From contig NZ_SGXD01000002.1 of assembly GCF_004216915.1 (NCBI RefSeq), positions 186,001-250,000 of the forward strand: 64,000 nt of DNA, in the 5' to 3' direction. The notes beneath the pieces were generated by a model that did no database searches, was not told where the DNA came from, and saw only the letters and a program-made list of their open reading frames with translations. Position numbers and translations under genes: made by a program. Numbering within the stretch: the stretch's first letter is position 1; every line of letters starts with the position of its first letter. Origin of the DNA: Motilibacter rhizosphaerae (GTDB lineage Bacteria; Actinomycetota; Actinomycetes; Motilibacterales; Motilibacteraceae). Positions 1-7,998 of the stretch are shown here, piece after piece.

Positions 1-1878
1 CGTGGGCGCGGCGAGCCGGGCGACGGCCTCGACGACCTGCCGGCTGATCTCCTGGGCGGTCAGTCCGATCTCGGCCTTGACCTCCGCGGGGCGCGCGTGG
101 TCCAGGAACGCCGCGGGCACGCCGAAGTCCCGCAGCGGCGTACGGACGCCCGCGTCGCGCAGCGCCTGGGCGACCGCGCCACCGACCCCGCCGGTCCGGA
201 TGCCGTCCTCGACGGTGACGACGAGGTCGTGCCGGGCCGCGAGCGGGACGAGCGCCGGGTCGACCGGCTTCACCCAGCGGGGGTCGACCACGGTCACGCC
301 GATGCCCTGCGCGGTGAGCCGGTCGGCGAGCTCGAGGGCGAGCTCGGCCATGGCGCCGACGCTGACGACGAGGACGTCCTCCTCGCCCTCCCGGCGGAGC
401 ACGTCGCCGCCGCCCGCGCGGCCGACGGCGGGGATCACGGCGGGCACGCGGCCCTTGGGGAAGCGCACCACCGTCGGGGCGTCGGAGACCGCGACCGCCT
501 CGCGGAGCTCCGCGCGCAGCGTCTCCGCGTCGCGGGGGGCCGCGATCCGCAGCGTCGGGACGACCTGGAGGAACGCGAGGTCCCACATGCCGTTGTGGCT
601 GGCGCCGTCGTCGCCGGTGATGCCCGCGCGGTCGAGGACGAAGGTGACGCCGCAGCGGTGCAGCGCGACGTCGAGCAGCACCTGGTCGAACGCGCGGTTG
701 AGGAACGTCGCGTAGACCGCGACGACGGGGTGCAGCCCGGCCGTCGCCATGCCGGCGGCGCTCGTCACCGCGTGCTGCTCGGCGATCCCGACGTCGAAGA
801 CCCGGTCGGGGAACGCCTTGCCGAAGCGGTCGAGCCCGACGGGGATGCACATGGCCGCGGTGATGCCCACGACGTCGTCGCGCGCCGCGCCGATCGCGAC
901 CATCTCGTCGGCGAACACGCTGGTCCAGCTCGTGCCGCTGGCGGCGAGCGGCTCGCCCGTCTCGGGGTCGATGACGCCCACGGCGTGGAAGAGGTCGGCC
1001 TCGTCGCGCTCCGCCGGCTCGTAGCCGTGGCCCTTGCGGGTGATCGCGTGCACGATGACGGGGCCGCCGTACGACTTCGCCTGGCGCAGCGCGTGCTCGA
1101 GCGCGGGGAGGTCGTGGCCGTCGACCGGACCGACGTACTTCAGCCCGAGGTCCTCGAAGAGCCCCTGCGGGGCCACGATGTCCTTGATCCCCTTCTTCAT
1201 CCCGTGCAGGGTCTCGAAGATAGGCGGACCGACGACCGGGGTGCGGTGCAGCACGCCCTTGCCCCAGTCGAGGAAGCGCTCGTAGCCGCTGGTCGTGCGC
1301 AGCGTGGCGAGGTGGCGGGCCATCCCGCCGATGGTCGGGGCGTAGGAGCGCTCGTTGTCGTTGACGACGATGACGACCGGACGGTCACCGGTGGCGATGT
1401 TGTTCATCGCCTCCCACGCCATGCCGCCGGTGAGCGCGCCGTCGCCGATGACCGCGACCACGTGGCGGTCGGTGCGGCCCTGCAGCTGGAACGCCTTCGC
1501 GAGGCCGTCGGCGTAGGACAGCGAGGTGGAGGCGTGGCTGTTCTCGATGACGTCGTGCGGGCTCTCGGCGCGGCTGGGGTAGCCCGACAGGCCGCCCTTC
1601 TGGCGCAGCCGCTCGAACCCGGCGCGGCGGCCGGTGAGCAGCTTGTGGACGTACGACTGGTGCCCGGTGTCGAAGAGGAGCACGTCCTCCGGGGACTCGA
1701 AGACCCGGTGCAGCGCCACGGTCAGCTCGACGACACCGAGGTTGGGGCCGAGGTGGCCGCCGGTCCGGGCGACCGACGAGACGAGGAACCGGCGGATCTC
1801 CGCGCACAGGGACTCGAGCTGGGAGGGGTCGAGGCGCCGGAGGTCGGCGGGCTCCGAGATGCTCTCGAGCAACCCCAC
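1..1878 (-). CDS. dxs: 1-deoxy-D-xylulose-5-phosphate synthase (3' end just outside window)
   Basis: Condenses pyruvate and glyceraldehyde 3-phosphate to DXP, the first step of the MEP isoprenoid pathway; cytosolic, thiamine-diphosphate dependent. The reverse strand reads as a continuous Dxs from [10 protein letters not shown] through [14 protein letters not shown], the TPP-binding [16 protein letters not shown], and the C-terminal [12 protein letters not shown]. About 626 codons are present, against roughly 630-650 for the family, so only a few C-terminal residues are missing. GTG at 1878 is preferred because a purine-rich GAGGGGG lies about 10 bases upstream; an in-frame GTG at 1887 would sit directly on that motif. 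The gene lies downstream of xylFGH on the same strand but is separated from it by a strong hairpin, so it probably has its own promoter. Confidence 0.96.
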   Translation of the reverse strand, partial: MGLLESISEPADLRRLDPSQLESLCAEIRRFLVSSVARTGGHLGPNLGVVELTVALHRVFESPEDVLLFDTGHQSYVHKLLTGRRAGFERLRQKGGLSGYPSRAESPHDVIENSHASTSLSYADGLAKAFQLQGRTDRHVVAVIGDGALTGGMAWEAMNNIATGDRPVVIVVNDNERSYAPTIGGMARHLATLRTTSGYERFLDWGKGVLHRTPVVGPPIFETLHGMKKGIKDIVAPQGLFEDLGLKYVGPVDGHDLPALEHALRQAKSYGGPVIVHAITRKGHGYEPAERDEADLFHAVGVIDPETGEPLAASGTSWTSVFADEMVAIGAARDDVVGITAAMCIPVGLDRFGKAFPDRVFDVGIAEQHAVTSAAGMATAGLHPVVAVYATFLNRAFDQVLLDVALHRCGVTFVLDRAGITGDDGASHNGMWDLAFLQVVPTLRIAAPRDAETLRAELREAVAVSDAPTVVRFPKGRVPAVIPAVGRAGGGDVLRREGEEDVLVVSVGAMAELALELADRLTAQGIGVTVVDPRWVKPVDPALVPLAARHDLVVTVEDGIRTGGVGGAVAQALRDAGVRTPLRDFGVPAAFLDHARPAEVKAEIGLTAQEISRQVVEAVARLAAPT

Positions 1879-2074
1879 GCGGCGCACGCCCCCTCGTCCC
1901 GCCGCGCCCCGGACGGGGCTGCGGTCTCCCCGCATCGTACGCAGCGGAGGGGCCGCGGGCACGCCGACGGGGCGAGCGCCACCCAGGTGCGCCGCGCCCT
2001 GCGCAGGGGTCGTACGACCGCCGGCGGGGCCCCTCAGCGAGGAGACCGGCGGGGACACGGGCGGGGACGCCGAC

Positions 2075-2102
2075 GGGGCGGGAGCCGTCCGGCTCCCGCC
2101 CC
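2075..2102 (-). terminator. Terminator downstream of xylH
   Basis: A perfect 12-bp stem (GGGGCGGGAGCC / GGCTCCCGCCCC) closes a GTCC loop, 24 bases past the xylH stop. There is no clear U tract, as is common in actinomycetes. It should end the xylFGH transcript before dxs. The rest of the 1879-2125 spacer shows nothing else that I can name. Confidence 0.7.
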
Positions 2103-2125
2103 GCGGGTCGTGCTGCAGTCCGGGC

Positions 2126-3637
2126 TCAGCCCGTCGCGGACGCCTTCTTGCGGGACACCGCGTCCACCGTCGCCGCCATGAGGAGCACGACGCCGGTGAT
2201 CATGAAGTTGTACGACGAGTTGAGGTTGAGCAGGCCGAGGCCGTTGGGGATCATGCCGATGACGAGCGCGCCGATGACCGCGTCGCGCACGCGACCGCGA
2301 CCGCCGAACAGCGACGTACCGCCGATGACCGCGGCACCCACGGAGTAGAGCAGCGTGTTGCCGCCACCCGCGTCGGCCGGGACGCCACCGGTCTTCGAGG
2401 CGATGACGACACCGCCGATGGCCGCCATGCCGGAGGAGATCGCGAACGCGGCGGTGCGCATGCGGCGCACGTCGATGCCGGCGCGGCGCGCGGCCTCGGC
2501 GTTGCCGCCGACCGCGTAGATGTGCCGGCCGAACGACGTGCGGGACAGCACGAAGGTCCAGAAGACCATGATGACGAGGATCGCCGGGACCACCCAGGGC
2601 ATGCCCTTGATGGAGATGACCTTCGGGTTGGGCGAGCGCTCGGCGTTGAGGAAGAGCACGGCAGCGATGCCGATGACGAGCAGGGCACCCGCACGGGCGA
2701 GCACCACGGACAGCGGCTCCGCCGACAGCCCGGCCGCACGACGCCGGACCGAGCGCGTGATCGTCAGGGCGGCGTAGGAGCCGATCGCGAGCAGGAAGAG
2801 CACCCAGCCGAGCACCGGCGGGACGTTCTTGTTGGCGATGCCGTTGATGAAGCCGAAGTTGCGGGTCGGGATCGCCGCGCCGTTCTGGATGAACTGGAGG
2901 AGCACGCCCTGCCAGCCGAGGAACAGCGCGAGGGTCACGACGAACGACGGGATGCCGACCTGGGAGACCAGCAGACCGGTGAGCACGCCGATGGCCACGC
3001 CCACGGAGACCGCGAGGTAGACCGCGAGGATCGCGCTGCTGCCGAGCTGCGCCACGAGGACGACCACGCCCAGCGCGATGATGACGACCGCGGGCCAGAG
3101 CCGGGACCAGGCGGCGACGCCGGCGGCCACGACCATGAGGAGGAGCACGACCAGCCAGGTCGGGGTGCCGACCGAGTGGCGCATGTTGCCGTCGTTGTTG
3201 AGGACGATGGCCATCGTGCCGGCGCAGACGCCGCTGGCGGTGCCGGCGGACAGGTCGATCTCGCCCAGGAGCAGGACGAAGACCAGGCCCATGCCGATGA
3301 AGCCGAAGCCCGCGGCCTGCGCCGGGAGGTTCGCCAGGTTGCCCTTGCTGAGGAAGACGTCGCTCGCCTGGCTGAAGATGACGACGAGGACGATCAGGCC
3401 CGCGAGCGCGGGCAGGGCGCCCACCTCGCCGCCGCGGACGCGGCGGACGTAGTCCTGGAAGAACTCGGTGAGCGAGCCGGTGCCCGTGTCGCGGGCGAAG
3501 TCGCTCTGCGCGACGCCCTCGTTGACCGCGGTGCCCGCCGGCGCGCCGGCGCCGGCGCGGACGGCGGCGTCGTTGGCCGCGTTGTTGTCGGCCGGGGGCT
3601 CGACACCGGTCGAGGGACCGGGGACGTTCGATGCCAT
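2126..3637 (-). CDS. xylH: Xylose-type ABC transporter permease
   Basis: Inner-membrane permease of a CUT2-type sugar importer, 503 aa, with about ten or more hydrophobic segments. Family signatures include [17 protein letters not shown] near the first third (the EIDLS motif of RbsC/XylH permeases) and, near the C-terminus, a [15 protein letters not shown] loop that contacts the ATPase. A hydrophilic N-terminal tail of roughly 75 residues precedes the first helix. It follows xylG by 14 bases and forms an operon with xylG and xylF. The gene order dxs-xylH-xylG-xylF-ROK regulator matches the Streptomyces xylose locus, which is the basis for naming xylose as substrate. Other pentoses or xylo-oligosaccharides remain possible. 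Confidence 0.9.
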   Translation of the reverse strand: MASNVPGPSTGVEPPADNNAANDAAVRAGAGAPAGTAVNEGVAQSDFARDTGTGSLTEFFQDYVRRVRGGEVGALPALAGLIVLVVIFSQASDVFLSKGNLANLPAQAAGFGFIGMGLVFVLLLGEIDLSAGTASGVCAGTMAIVLNNDGNMRHSVGTPTWLVVLLLMVVAAGVAAWSRLWPAVVIIALGVVVLVAQLGSSAILAVYLAVSVGVAIGVLTGLLVSQVGIPSFVVTLALFLGWQGVLLQFIQNGAAIPTRNFGFINGIANKNVPPVLGWVLFLLAIGSYAALTITRSVRRRAAGLSAEPLSVVLARAGALLVIGIAAVLFLNAERSPNPKVISIKGMPWVVPAILVIMVFWTFVLSRTSFGRHIYAVGGNAEAARRAGIDVRRMRTAAFAISSGMAAIGGVVIASKTGGVPADAGGGNTLLYSVGAAVIGGTSLFGGRGRVRDAVIGALVIGMIPNGLGLLNLNSSYNFMITGVVLLMAATVDAVSRKKASATG

Positions 3638-3651
3638 AGCTCTGCTTCTCC

Positions 3652-4434
3652 TCAGATCGCGGTGGCCGAGGCGGCCGCCGCGGACATGCCGATGGACCCC
3701 GAGCGGCCGGACGTGATGAGCTCGACGACCTGCCCGGTCGTCACGTCCTTCGCCTTGACCTCAGCGGCGAGGCGACCGAGGTAGAGCGCCGCGACGCGGT
3801 CGGAGACCTCGAGCACGTCGTTCATGTTGTGCGAGATCAGCACGACGCCGAGGCCGGCGTCGGCGAGGCGCCGCACGAGGTCGAGGACCTGGCGCGTCTG
3901 GGCCACGCCGAGCGCGGCGGTCGGCTCGTCGAGGAGCACGACCTTGCTGTTCCAGAGCACGCTCTTGGCGATGGCGACGGTCTGGCGCTGGCCGCCCGAC
4001 AGGCTGGAGACGACCTGGCGGACGCTCTTCACCGTACGGACCGACAGGCTCGCCAGGGTGTCGCGCGCCTTGCGCTCCATCGCGGCCTCGTCGAGGATCG
4101 CGCCCTTGCGGATCTCGCGGCCCAGGAACATGTTCTGGACGATGTCGAGGTTGTCGCACAGCGCGAGGTCCTGGTAGACGATCTCGACGCCGAGGGCGGC
4201 GGTGTCGCGCGGACCGTGGATGGTCACGGGCTCGCCCTCGAAGCGGATCTCACCGGTGTCGATCGTGTAGATGCCGGCGATGCACTTGACGAGCGTCGAC
4301 TTGCCCGCGCCGTTGTCGCCGACGAGGGAGGTCACCTCGCCCGGGTAGACGGCGAAGTCGATGTCGTGCAGGACGTGGACGGGTCCGAAGCTCTTGTTGA
4401 TCCCGCGGAGCTCGAGGATCGGTTGGTCTGCCAC
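3652..4434 (-). CDS. xylG: Xylose-type ABC transporter, single-domain ATPase
   Basis: ATPase that powers the XylH permease. Walker A GDNGAGKST at residues 39-47, signature LSGGQRQ at 145-151, Walker B VVLLDEP at 165-171 and H-loop ISHN near 200. GTG at 4434 is chosen because TCTGGAGGCCCT lies directly upstream, giving 260 aa; a longer reading from 4464 would bypass this ribosome binding site. Ribose/xylose importers of the E. coli type use a duplicated ATPase of about 500 residues. This one has a single nucleotide-binding domain and presumably works as a homodimer, as in FrcA-type systems. It lies 89 bases after xylF, with a stem-loop in between. Confidence 0.92.
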   Translation of the reverse strand: MADQPILELRGINKSFGPVHVLHDIDFAVYPGEVTSLVGDNGAGKSTLVKCIAGIYTIDTGEIRFEGEPVTIHGPRDTAALGVEIVYQDLALCDNLDIVQNMFLGREIRKGAILDEAAMERKARDTLASLSVRTVKSVRQVVSSLSGGQRQTVAIAKSVLWNSKVVLLDEPTAALGVAQTRQVLDLVRRLADAGLGVVLISHNMNDVLEVSDRVAALYLGRLAAEVKAKDVTTGQVVELITSGRSGSIGMSAAAASATAI

Positions 4435-4467
4435 AGGGCCTCCAGAGTGCGGCGGTCGTTGCATGCT

Positions 4468-4505
4468 GCCGCCGCCGCCCCGGTCCTGGGAAGGGCCGGG
4501 GCGGC
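4468..4505 (-). promoter_or_regulatory. Stem-loop between xylF and xylG
   Basis: A perfect 13-bp stem (GCCGCCGCCCCGG / CCGGGGCGGCGGC) with a 12-base loop sits between the binding-protein gene and the ATPase gene. Such structures in ABC operons often cause partial termination or protect the upstream mRNA, so that the binding protein is made in excess. That role here is inferred. Confidence 0.65.
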
Positions 4506-4523
4506 GGCGTCAGTCGGGGAGTA

Positions 4524-5717
4524 CTACTTGATGCCGTACTTGGTGCAGAGCGCCGCGTACTTGCCGGTGCAGACGTCGGCAGCCTTGACCGAGCCGTCGT
4601 CGAACGGCTTGGTCAGGTTGCTCTTCAGCGTGACCGGGAAGCTGGTCAGGGCGACGAACTTGACGTCGCGCTTGCCCTGCGGGTCGTTCAGCGTGGTGGT
4701 GACGCCCGGGTCCTGGCCCTTGGCGAGCGCGATCGCGAGCTTCGCGGCCGCGGCGGCCTCCTGCTGGACCGGCTTGTAGACCGTCACGCACTGGTCGCCG
4801 GCGAGGACGTTCTGCAGGCCCTGGGTCGTCGCGTCCTGGCCGGTGACCGGGACGCCGGTGAGGCCGGCCTTCTTGAGGACGGTGACGACCGCGTTGCCGA
4901 GGCCGTCGTTGGCGGCGACGACGCCGTCGACCTTGTTGCCGGCCTTGGTGAGGAGGTTCTCGAAGGTGGTGCCGCCCACGGCGTTGTCCCACTTCGGCAC
5001 GGACTGGTCGCCGACCTTGGTCCAGCCGGAGGAGTACTTCGCCTTGAGCACGCTGTCGTAGCCCTGCTTGAACAGCGTGGCGTTGTAGTCGCCCGGGTCG
5101 CCGTTGAGCTCGATGATGCGGGCGTTGGCCTTGCTGCCGAGGCAGTCGACCAGGGCCTGGCCCTGCTGCTCGCCGACCTTCACGTTGTCGAACGAGACGT
5201 AGTAGTCGGCGCTGCCGCCCAGGTTGAGGCGGTCGTAGTCGATGACCGCGACGCCGGCCTGCTTGGCCTCGGACTCGATCTGCGCACCGACGGTGAAGTT
5301 GATCGCCGCGAGGACGAGCACCTTCGCGCCGGACTGGATCATGCCCTGGGCGATGGTCTCCTGCTTGGAGGTGTCACCCTGCGCGTTCTGGATGTCGGCC
5401 TGGAGGCCGGCGTCGCTGAGCGCCTTCTGGAGCAGCGGGCGGTCGAACGACTCCCACCGGGCCGAGGACTGCGTGTCGGGCAGGATGACGCCGACCTTGG
5501 CGCCGCCGCCACCGCCGCTGCCGGAGCCGGTCGACGCCGCGGTCGACGAGCCGGCCGAGCTGGCGGTGGAGTCAGCGGGAGCAGGAGCGCTGGCGGCCGT
5601 GCTGGAGCCCGTGGTCGAGCCGCTGCCGCTGTCCGACTTGCTGCTGCTGCCGCAAGCGGAGAGGGCCATGGCGCCCGCCACGCTGAACACAGCGGCGCGC
5701 AGAACCGTCTTCCTCAT
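4524..5717 (-). CDS. xylF: Xylose-type ABC transporter substrate-binding lipoprotein
   Basis: Extracellular lipid-anchored sugar-binding protein, 397 aa. ATG at 5717 starts MRKTVLRAAV, followed by a hydrophobic stretch and the lipobox ALSAC, with Cys at about residue 23. GGGGAAG is the ribosome binding site. A low-complexity Ser/Gly/Ala linker (about residues 24-75) precedes the two-lobed periplasmic-binding fold beginning KVGVILPDTQSSARWE. Typical type-I binding-protein segments follow, such as GAKVLVLAAINFTVGA and GVVAANDGLGNAVV. It is the first gene of xylF-xylG-xylH and is preceded by a promoter at 5896-5925 and a hairpin-bearing leader. Substrate is inferred from context and resemblance to XylF. 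Confidence 0.92.
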   Translation of the reverse strand: MRKTVLRAAVFSVAGAMALSACGSSSKSDSGSGSTTGSSTAASAPAPADSTASSAGSSTAASTGSGSGGGGGAKVGVILPDTQSSARWESFDRPLLQKALSDAGLQADIQNAQGDTSKQETIAQGMIQSGAKVLVLAAINFTVGAQIESEAKQAGVAVIDYDRLNLGGSADYYVSFDNVKVGEQQGQALVDCLGSKANARIIELNGDPGDYNATLFKQGYDSVLKAKYSSGWTKVGDQSVPKWDNAVGGTTFENLLTKAGNKVDGVVAANDGLGNAVVTVLKKAGLTGVPVTGQDATTQGLQNVLAGDQCVTVYKPVQQEAAAAAKLAIALAKGQDPGVTTTLNDPQGKRDVKFVALTSFPVTLKSNLTKPFDDGSVKAADVCTGKYAALCTKYGIK

Positions 5718-5789
5718 TGAACGACTTCCCCTTGTCTGCCCGCCTGCGGCGGGCCTGCCGAAATTGGTCCCGGGTCCGGACGCGTGACC

Positions 5790-5816
5790 GAGCGGGAGCC
5801 CGGAGGGCTCCCGCTC
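5790..5816 (-). promoter_or_regulatory. Leader hairpin of the xylF mRNA
   Basis: A perfect 12-bp stem (GAGCGGGAGCCC / GGGCTCCCGCTC) closes a three-base loop in the predicted 5' leader, between the promoter and the xylF start. It could be an attenuator or a stabilising 5' stem. No alternative pairing partner was evident by eye. Confidence 0.5.
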
Positions 5817-5880
5817 ACCGGGGCTGTCGCCCCGGCTCGCGCACCCCCGCCTGGGACGGGCGGGTGTCCGTACGTCCGAC

Positions 5881-5892
5881 CCGGACGTCCGG
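5881..5892. promoter_or_regulatory. Candidate operator at xylF start point
   Basis: CCGGACGTCCGG is a perfect 12-bp palindrome covering the predicted transcription start of xylF, where a repressor would block initiation. The adjacent ROK-family protein is the likeliest ligand, by inference. Confidence 0.45.
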
Positions 5893-5895
5893 AGA

Positions 5896-5925
5896 CTAGT
5901 ACGCGGAATGCCCGGCGAAGAGCAA
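5896..5925 (-). promoter_or_regulatory. Promoter of xylFGH
   Basis: On the reverse strand TTGCTC (5920-5925) is followed after 18 bases by TACTAG (5896-5901), a plausible vegetative sigma -35/-10 pair. Transcription would start near 5889, leaving a leader of about 170 bases before xylF. Confidence 0.5.
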
Positions 5926-5987
5926 CGACGGGAAAGCGTGACCAAGGCGTGACCTACAGGCGAGCAGGCATGAGCGGAAAAGCCCGA

Positions 5988-6001
5988 TGCAACCGGTTGC
6001 A
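5988..6001. promoter_or_regulatory. 14-bp palindrome, LacI-type operator candidate
   Basis: TGCAACCGGTTGCA is a perfect palindrome with the central CG and the size typical of LacI-family operators. It lies about 100 bases upstream of the predicted xylF start point. A partial copy (TGCAACCGGGTT) occurs at 7383-7394. Confidence 0.5.
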
Positions 6002-6062
6002 CGGCGATCTCGGGACCACCCGGACGTGTCCGGAGGCCGCTGCGGGAGGGCGGGGCAGCGCC

Positions 6063-6080
6063 CCCGCTGTCATCAGCGGG
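6063..6080 (-). terminator. Small hairpin after the ROK gene
   Basis: CCCGCTG and CAGCGGG form a 7-bp stem with a TCAT loop, 24 bases past the ROK stop codon. A modest terminator candidate. Confidence 0.4.
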
Positions 6081-6104
6081 TGAACGCAAGGGGCTGGGGC
6101 CGGC

Positions 6105-7280
6105 TCAGCCGACGGGGACGCCGGCGCTCTGCTCGAGCGCGAGGGCGAGGGCGCCGAGCACCTCGGCCCGCTCGCCGAGCTCCGCGGCCACGACCTCGAC
6201 CCCACCGCCGCCGGTGTGGATCGCCACGCGGTGGACGACCTCCCGCAGCGGGTCCAGCAGGACGTCCCCGGCGGTGGCGAGCTCGCCACCGACGACGACG
6301 CGCTCGGGGTCGAGCAGGTTGCACAGGCTCGCCAGGGCCACGCCGACGTGGCGCCCGGCGTCCGAGACGACGCGCCGGCAGCCCGGGTCGCCGTCGCGCG
6401 CGCCCTGCACCACCTCCGCGAGCGTCACGGGCCCGTGGCTCGCGCGCAGCATGTCGACGAGGACGCCCGCCCGCACGTACGTCTCGAGGCAGCCGCGCCC
6501 ACCGCAGCGGCAGATGCGCCCCGCCTCGTCGATCGTCGTGTGCCCGAACTCCCCCGCCGTGCCGCGACGGCCGCGGAAGAGCCGCCCGCCGATGACGAGC
6601 CCGGCCCCCACGCCGTGGGCGAGCTTGAGGTAGACGACGTCGTCCTGGCCGCGGGCGGCTCCCCAGTGCCACTCCGCGAGCGCGCCGAGGTTGGCGTCGT
6701 TGTCCACGTGGACTGGAGCGCCGGTGCGCCGCGACATCTCGGCCACCACGTCGACGCCGACCCAGCCGGGCAGCAGGGTGGGCGAGCCGACGCCGCGCAC
6801 GTCGGCGTCGACGGGGCCGGGCAGCCCGAGCCCGACGGCGAGCACGGCACCGTCCGGGCCGCCGGCCTCCCGGACCAGCTCCTCCACCAGGCCCGCAGCG
6901 AGGTCGAGGCCCTCCTCCCAGCGGTGCTCCGCCGGCAGCGGGACCCGCCGCTCCCCCAGCACCTCGTGCGCGAGGTCGCCCACGGCGACGCTGAGGTGCC
7001 GGTGCCCGAAGTCGACGCCGACCGCGACGCCGAGCGAGCGGCTGAGCGAGACGCGCGACGCCCGCCGCCCGCCGCTCGACGTGGTGCGCTCGACCTGGAG
7101 CACCCCGCTCGCGCTGAGCTCCTTGACGATGTTCGACACGGTGGCCGGCGAGAGGCCGGTGGCGCGGGCCACCTCGACCTGGGTCAGCGGGCCGAGCCGC
7201 CGCAGGACCGCGAGGGTCCGGGCCCGGTTGGCTTCACGCAGTGAAGCCTGCGAGCCGGGCATCGGCGGGGCCGTGTTCAC
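6105..7280 (-). CDS. ROK-family transcriptional repressor (Rok7B7/XylR type)
   Basis: 391-aa regulator with an N-terminal winged helix-turn-helix (ASLREANRARTLAVLRRLG, then TQVEVARATGLSPATVSNIV) and a C-terminal ROK sugar-kinase-like domain with the zinc motif CRCGGRGCLETY. Members of this group repress xylose or N-acetylglucosamine genes and are released by sugar or sugar phosphate. Its position directly upstream of xylF equals that of rok7B7 in Streptomyces. GTG at 7280 is preferred: a -10-like TATCTT ends six bases upstream with no Shine-Dalgarno, which suggests a leaderless message. An in-frame ATG at 7262 is the alternative. The first codons contain a 17-bp palindrome. Confidence 0.9.
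   Translation of the reverse strand: MNTAPPMPGSQASLREANRARTLAVLRRLGPLTQVEVARATGLSPATVSNIVKELSASGVLQVERTTSSGGRRASRVSLSRSLGVAVGVDFGHRHLSVAVGDLAHEVLGERRVPLPAEHRWEEGLDLAAGLVEELVREAGGPDGAVLAVGLGLPGPVDADVRGVGSPTLLPGWVGVDVVAEMSRRTGAPVHVDNDANLGALAEWHWGAARGQDDVVYLKLAHGVGAGLVIGGRLFRGRRGTAGEFGHTTIDEAGRICRCGGRGCLETYVRAGVLVDMLRASHGPVTLAEVVQGARDGDPGCRRVVSDAGRHVGVALASLCNLLDPERVVVGGELATAGDVLLDPLREVVHRVAIHTGGGGVEVVAAELGERAEVLGALALALEQSAGVPVG
7231..7247. promoter_or_regulatory. 17-bp palindrome inside the start of the ROK gene
   Basis: GCTTCACGCAGTGAAGC has perfect 7-bp arms around a 3-base centre. It lies within codons 12-17 of the repressor gene, about 35 bases downstream of its predicted start. It could be an autoregulatory site or simply reflect the conserved SLREAN coding sequence. 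Confidence 0.35.
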
Positions 7281-7286
7281 CGCACG

Positions 7287-7292
7287 AAGATA
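7287..7292 (-). promoter_or_regulatory. -10 element for leaderless ROK mRNA
   Basis: TATCTT on the reverse strand ends six bases before the GTG start at 7280. There is no Shine-Dalgarno between them. Confidence 0.5.
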
Positions 7293-7414
7293 ACCGGGCC
7301 CGCGGGCGGCGGCAGCCGAGTCGCCGGAGCGGGCGCCGCCTCGCGCACGGGGTGCCGGTGCCGGTCCGCCGAGGAAATGCCGTGCAACCGGGTTCTCCGG
7401 AATGGACGAGCCAT

Positions 7415-7804
7415 TCAGAGCCGCGCGGGGAAGCGCTCTCCGCGCAGCGCCCTCTCCACGAGGCGCACCTCGCGGGAGAGCGCGAGCAGCCGGGCCCCCT
7501 CCCGCTCCCAGGCGAGGACGGCCGCCTCGACCGCCTCGGGGGGCACGACGCGCGCCAGCTCCTGGCGCGTCGTGGCCAGCCCGTGCTTCGCCGCGGCGAC
7601 CGCGGCGTCGACGTGCACGACCGCGAACCGCGCCAGGACGACCGGGTGCCGGCGCAGGACCTCGTGGAGCCGGTAGTCCGGAGGGCAGGCGTCGAAGAGC
7701 CAGGCGACAGCCGTGCGCTCCCAGTCGGGCGCCCCCGGCGGTCGCACCTGCGCCGGCCAGCCGGCCACCCGGGGGACGTTCGTCCGCGCGTCGTCGTGGT
7801 CCAC
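7415..7804 (-). CDS. Conserved actinobacterial protein of unknown function
   Basis: 129 aa, soluble, no signal peptide or membrane segment. It reads DWERTAVAWLFDACPPDYRL and ends in a charged, probably helical segment (REVRLVERALRG). I recall similar short proteins in other actinomycetes but no assigned function. GTG at 7804 has a GGGAGG ribosome binding site about nine bases upstream. It has a strong promoter of its own (7861-7889), divergent from the LacI gene and next to the palindrome at 7899-7913, so it may share control with it. Confidence 0.75.
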   Translation of the reverse strand: MDHDDARTNVPRVAGWPAQVRPPGAPDWERTAVAWLFDACPPDYRLHEVLRRHPVVLARFAVVHVDAAVAAAKHGLATTRQELARVVPPEAVEAAVLAWEREGARLLALSREVRLVERALRGERFPARL

Positions 7805-7860
7805 CGCGCCGCCCTCCCGCGAGGCGCCCCGCCCAGGCAGCGGTGCTGCGCCGACCGGCG

Positions 7861-7889
7861 ACGCTAGGCGGGGGCCCGTACGTCGTCAA
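7861..7889 (-). promoter_or_regulatory. Promoter for the 129-aa protein
   Basis: Reverse strand TTGACG (7884-7889), exactly 17 bases, then TAGCGT (7861-7866): a near-consensus vegetative promoter. The start point would be about 7854, 50 bases before the GTG. Confidence 0.7.
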
Positions 7890-7898
7890 ACGGGTGGC

Positions 7899-7913
7899 AC
7901 CGAAACATTCGGT
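7899..7913. promoter_or_regulatory. Palindromic operator candidate upstream of the LacI gene
   Basis: ACCGAA-ACA-TTCGGT is a perfect palindrome with a three-base centre, in the divergent region between the 129-aa protein and the LacI regulator. Xylan regulators of Streptomyces (BxlR) are reported, from memory, to bind CGAA-N-TTCG sites. The same CCGAAA/TTTCGG theme recurs at the xylanase promoter (9195-9228), which points to the LacI protein as ligand. Confidence 0.55.
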
Positions 7914-7998
7914 CCTCCTTCCGCAAGGTCCGAGACGCCGGTGCTAGCGTGCTCGGAGGACGGCGGGCAGCCGGCCGCCCGCGAGCGACGGAGGCACC

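Larger units (their letters stand above)
5718..6104 (-). other. 387-base control region upstream of xylF
   Basis: No gene is visible here. From the xylF start outward it holds a leader hairpin (5790-5816), a CCGGACGTCCGG palindrome at the predicted start point (5881-5892), the xylF promoter (5896-5925), a 14-bp palindrome (5988-6001) and the terminator of the ROK gene (6063-6080). Confidence 0.7.

Noticed and set aside
97-2181. A 694-codon forward frame opposite dxs
   Set aside because: No recognisable domain and composition typical of an antisense shadow; dxs on the other strand is unmistakable.
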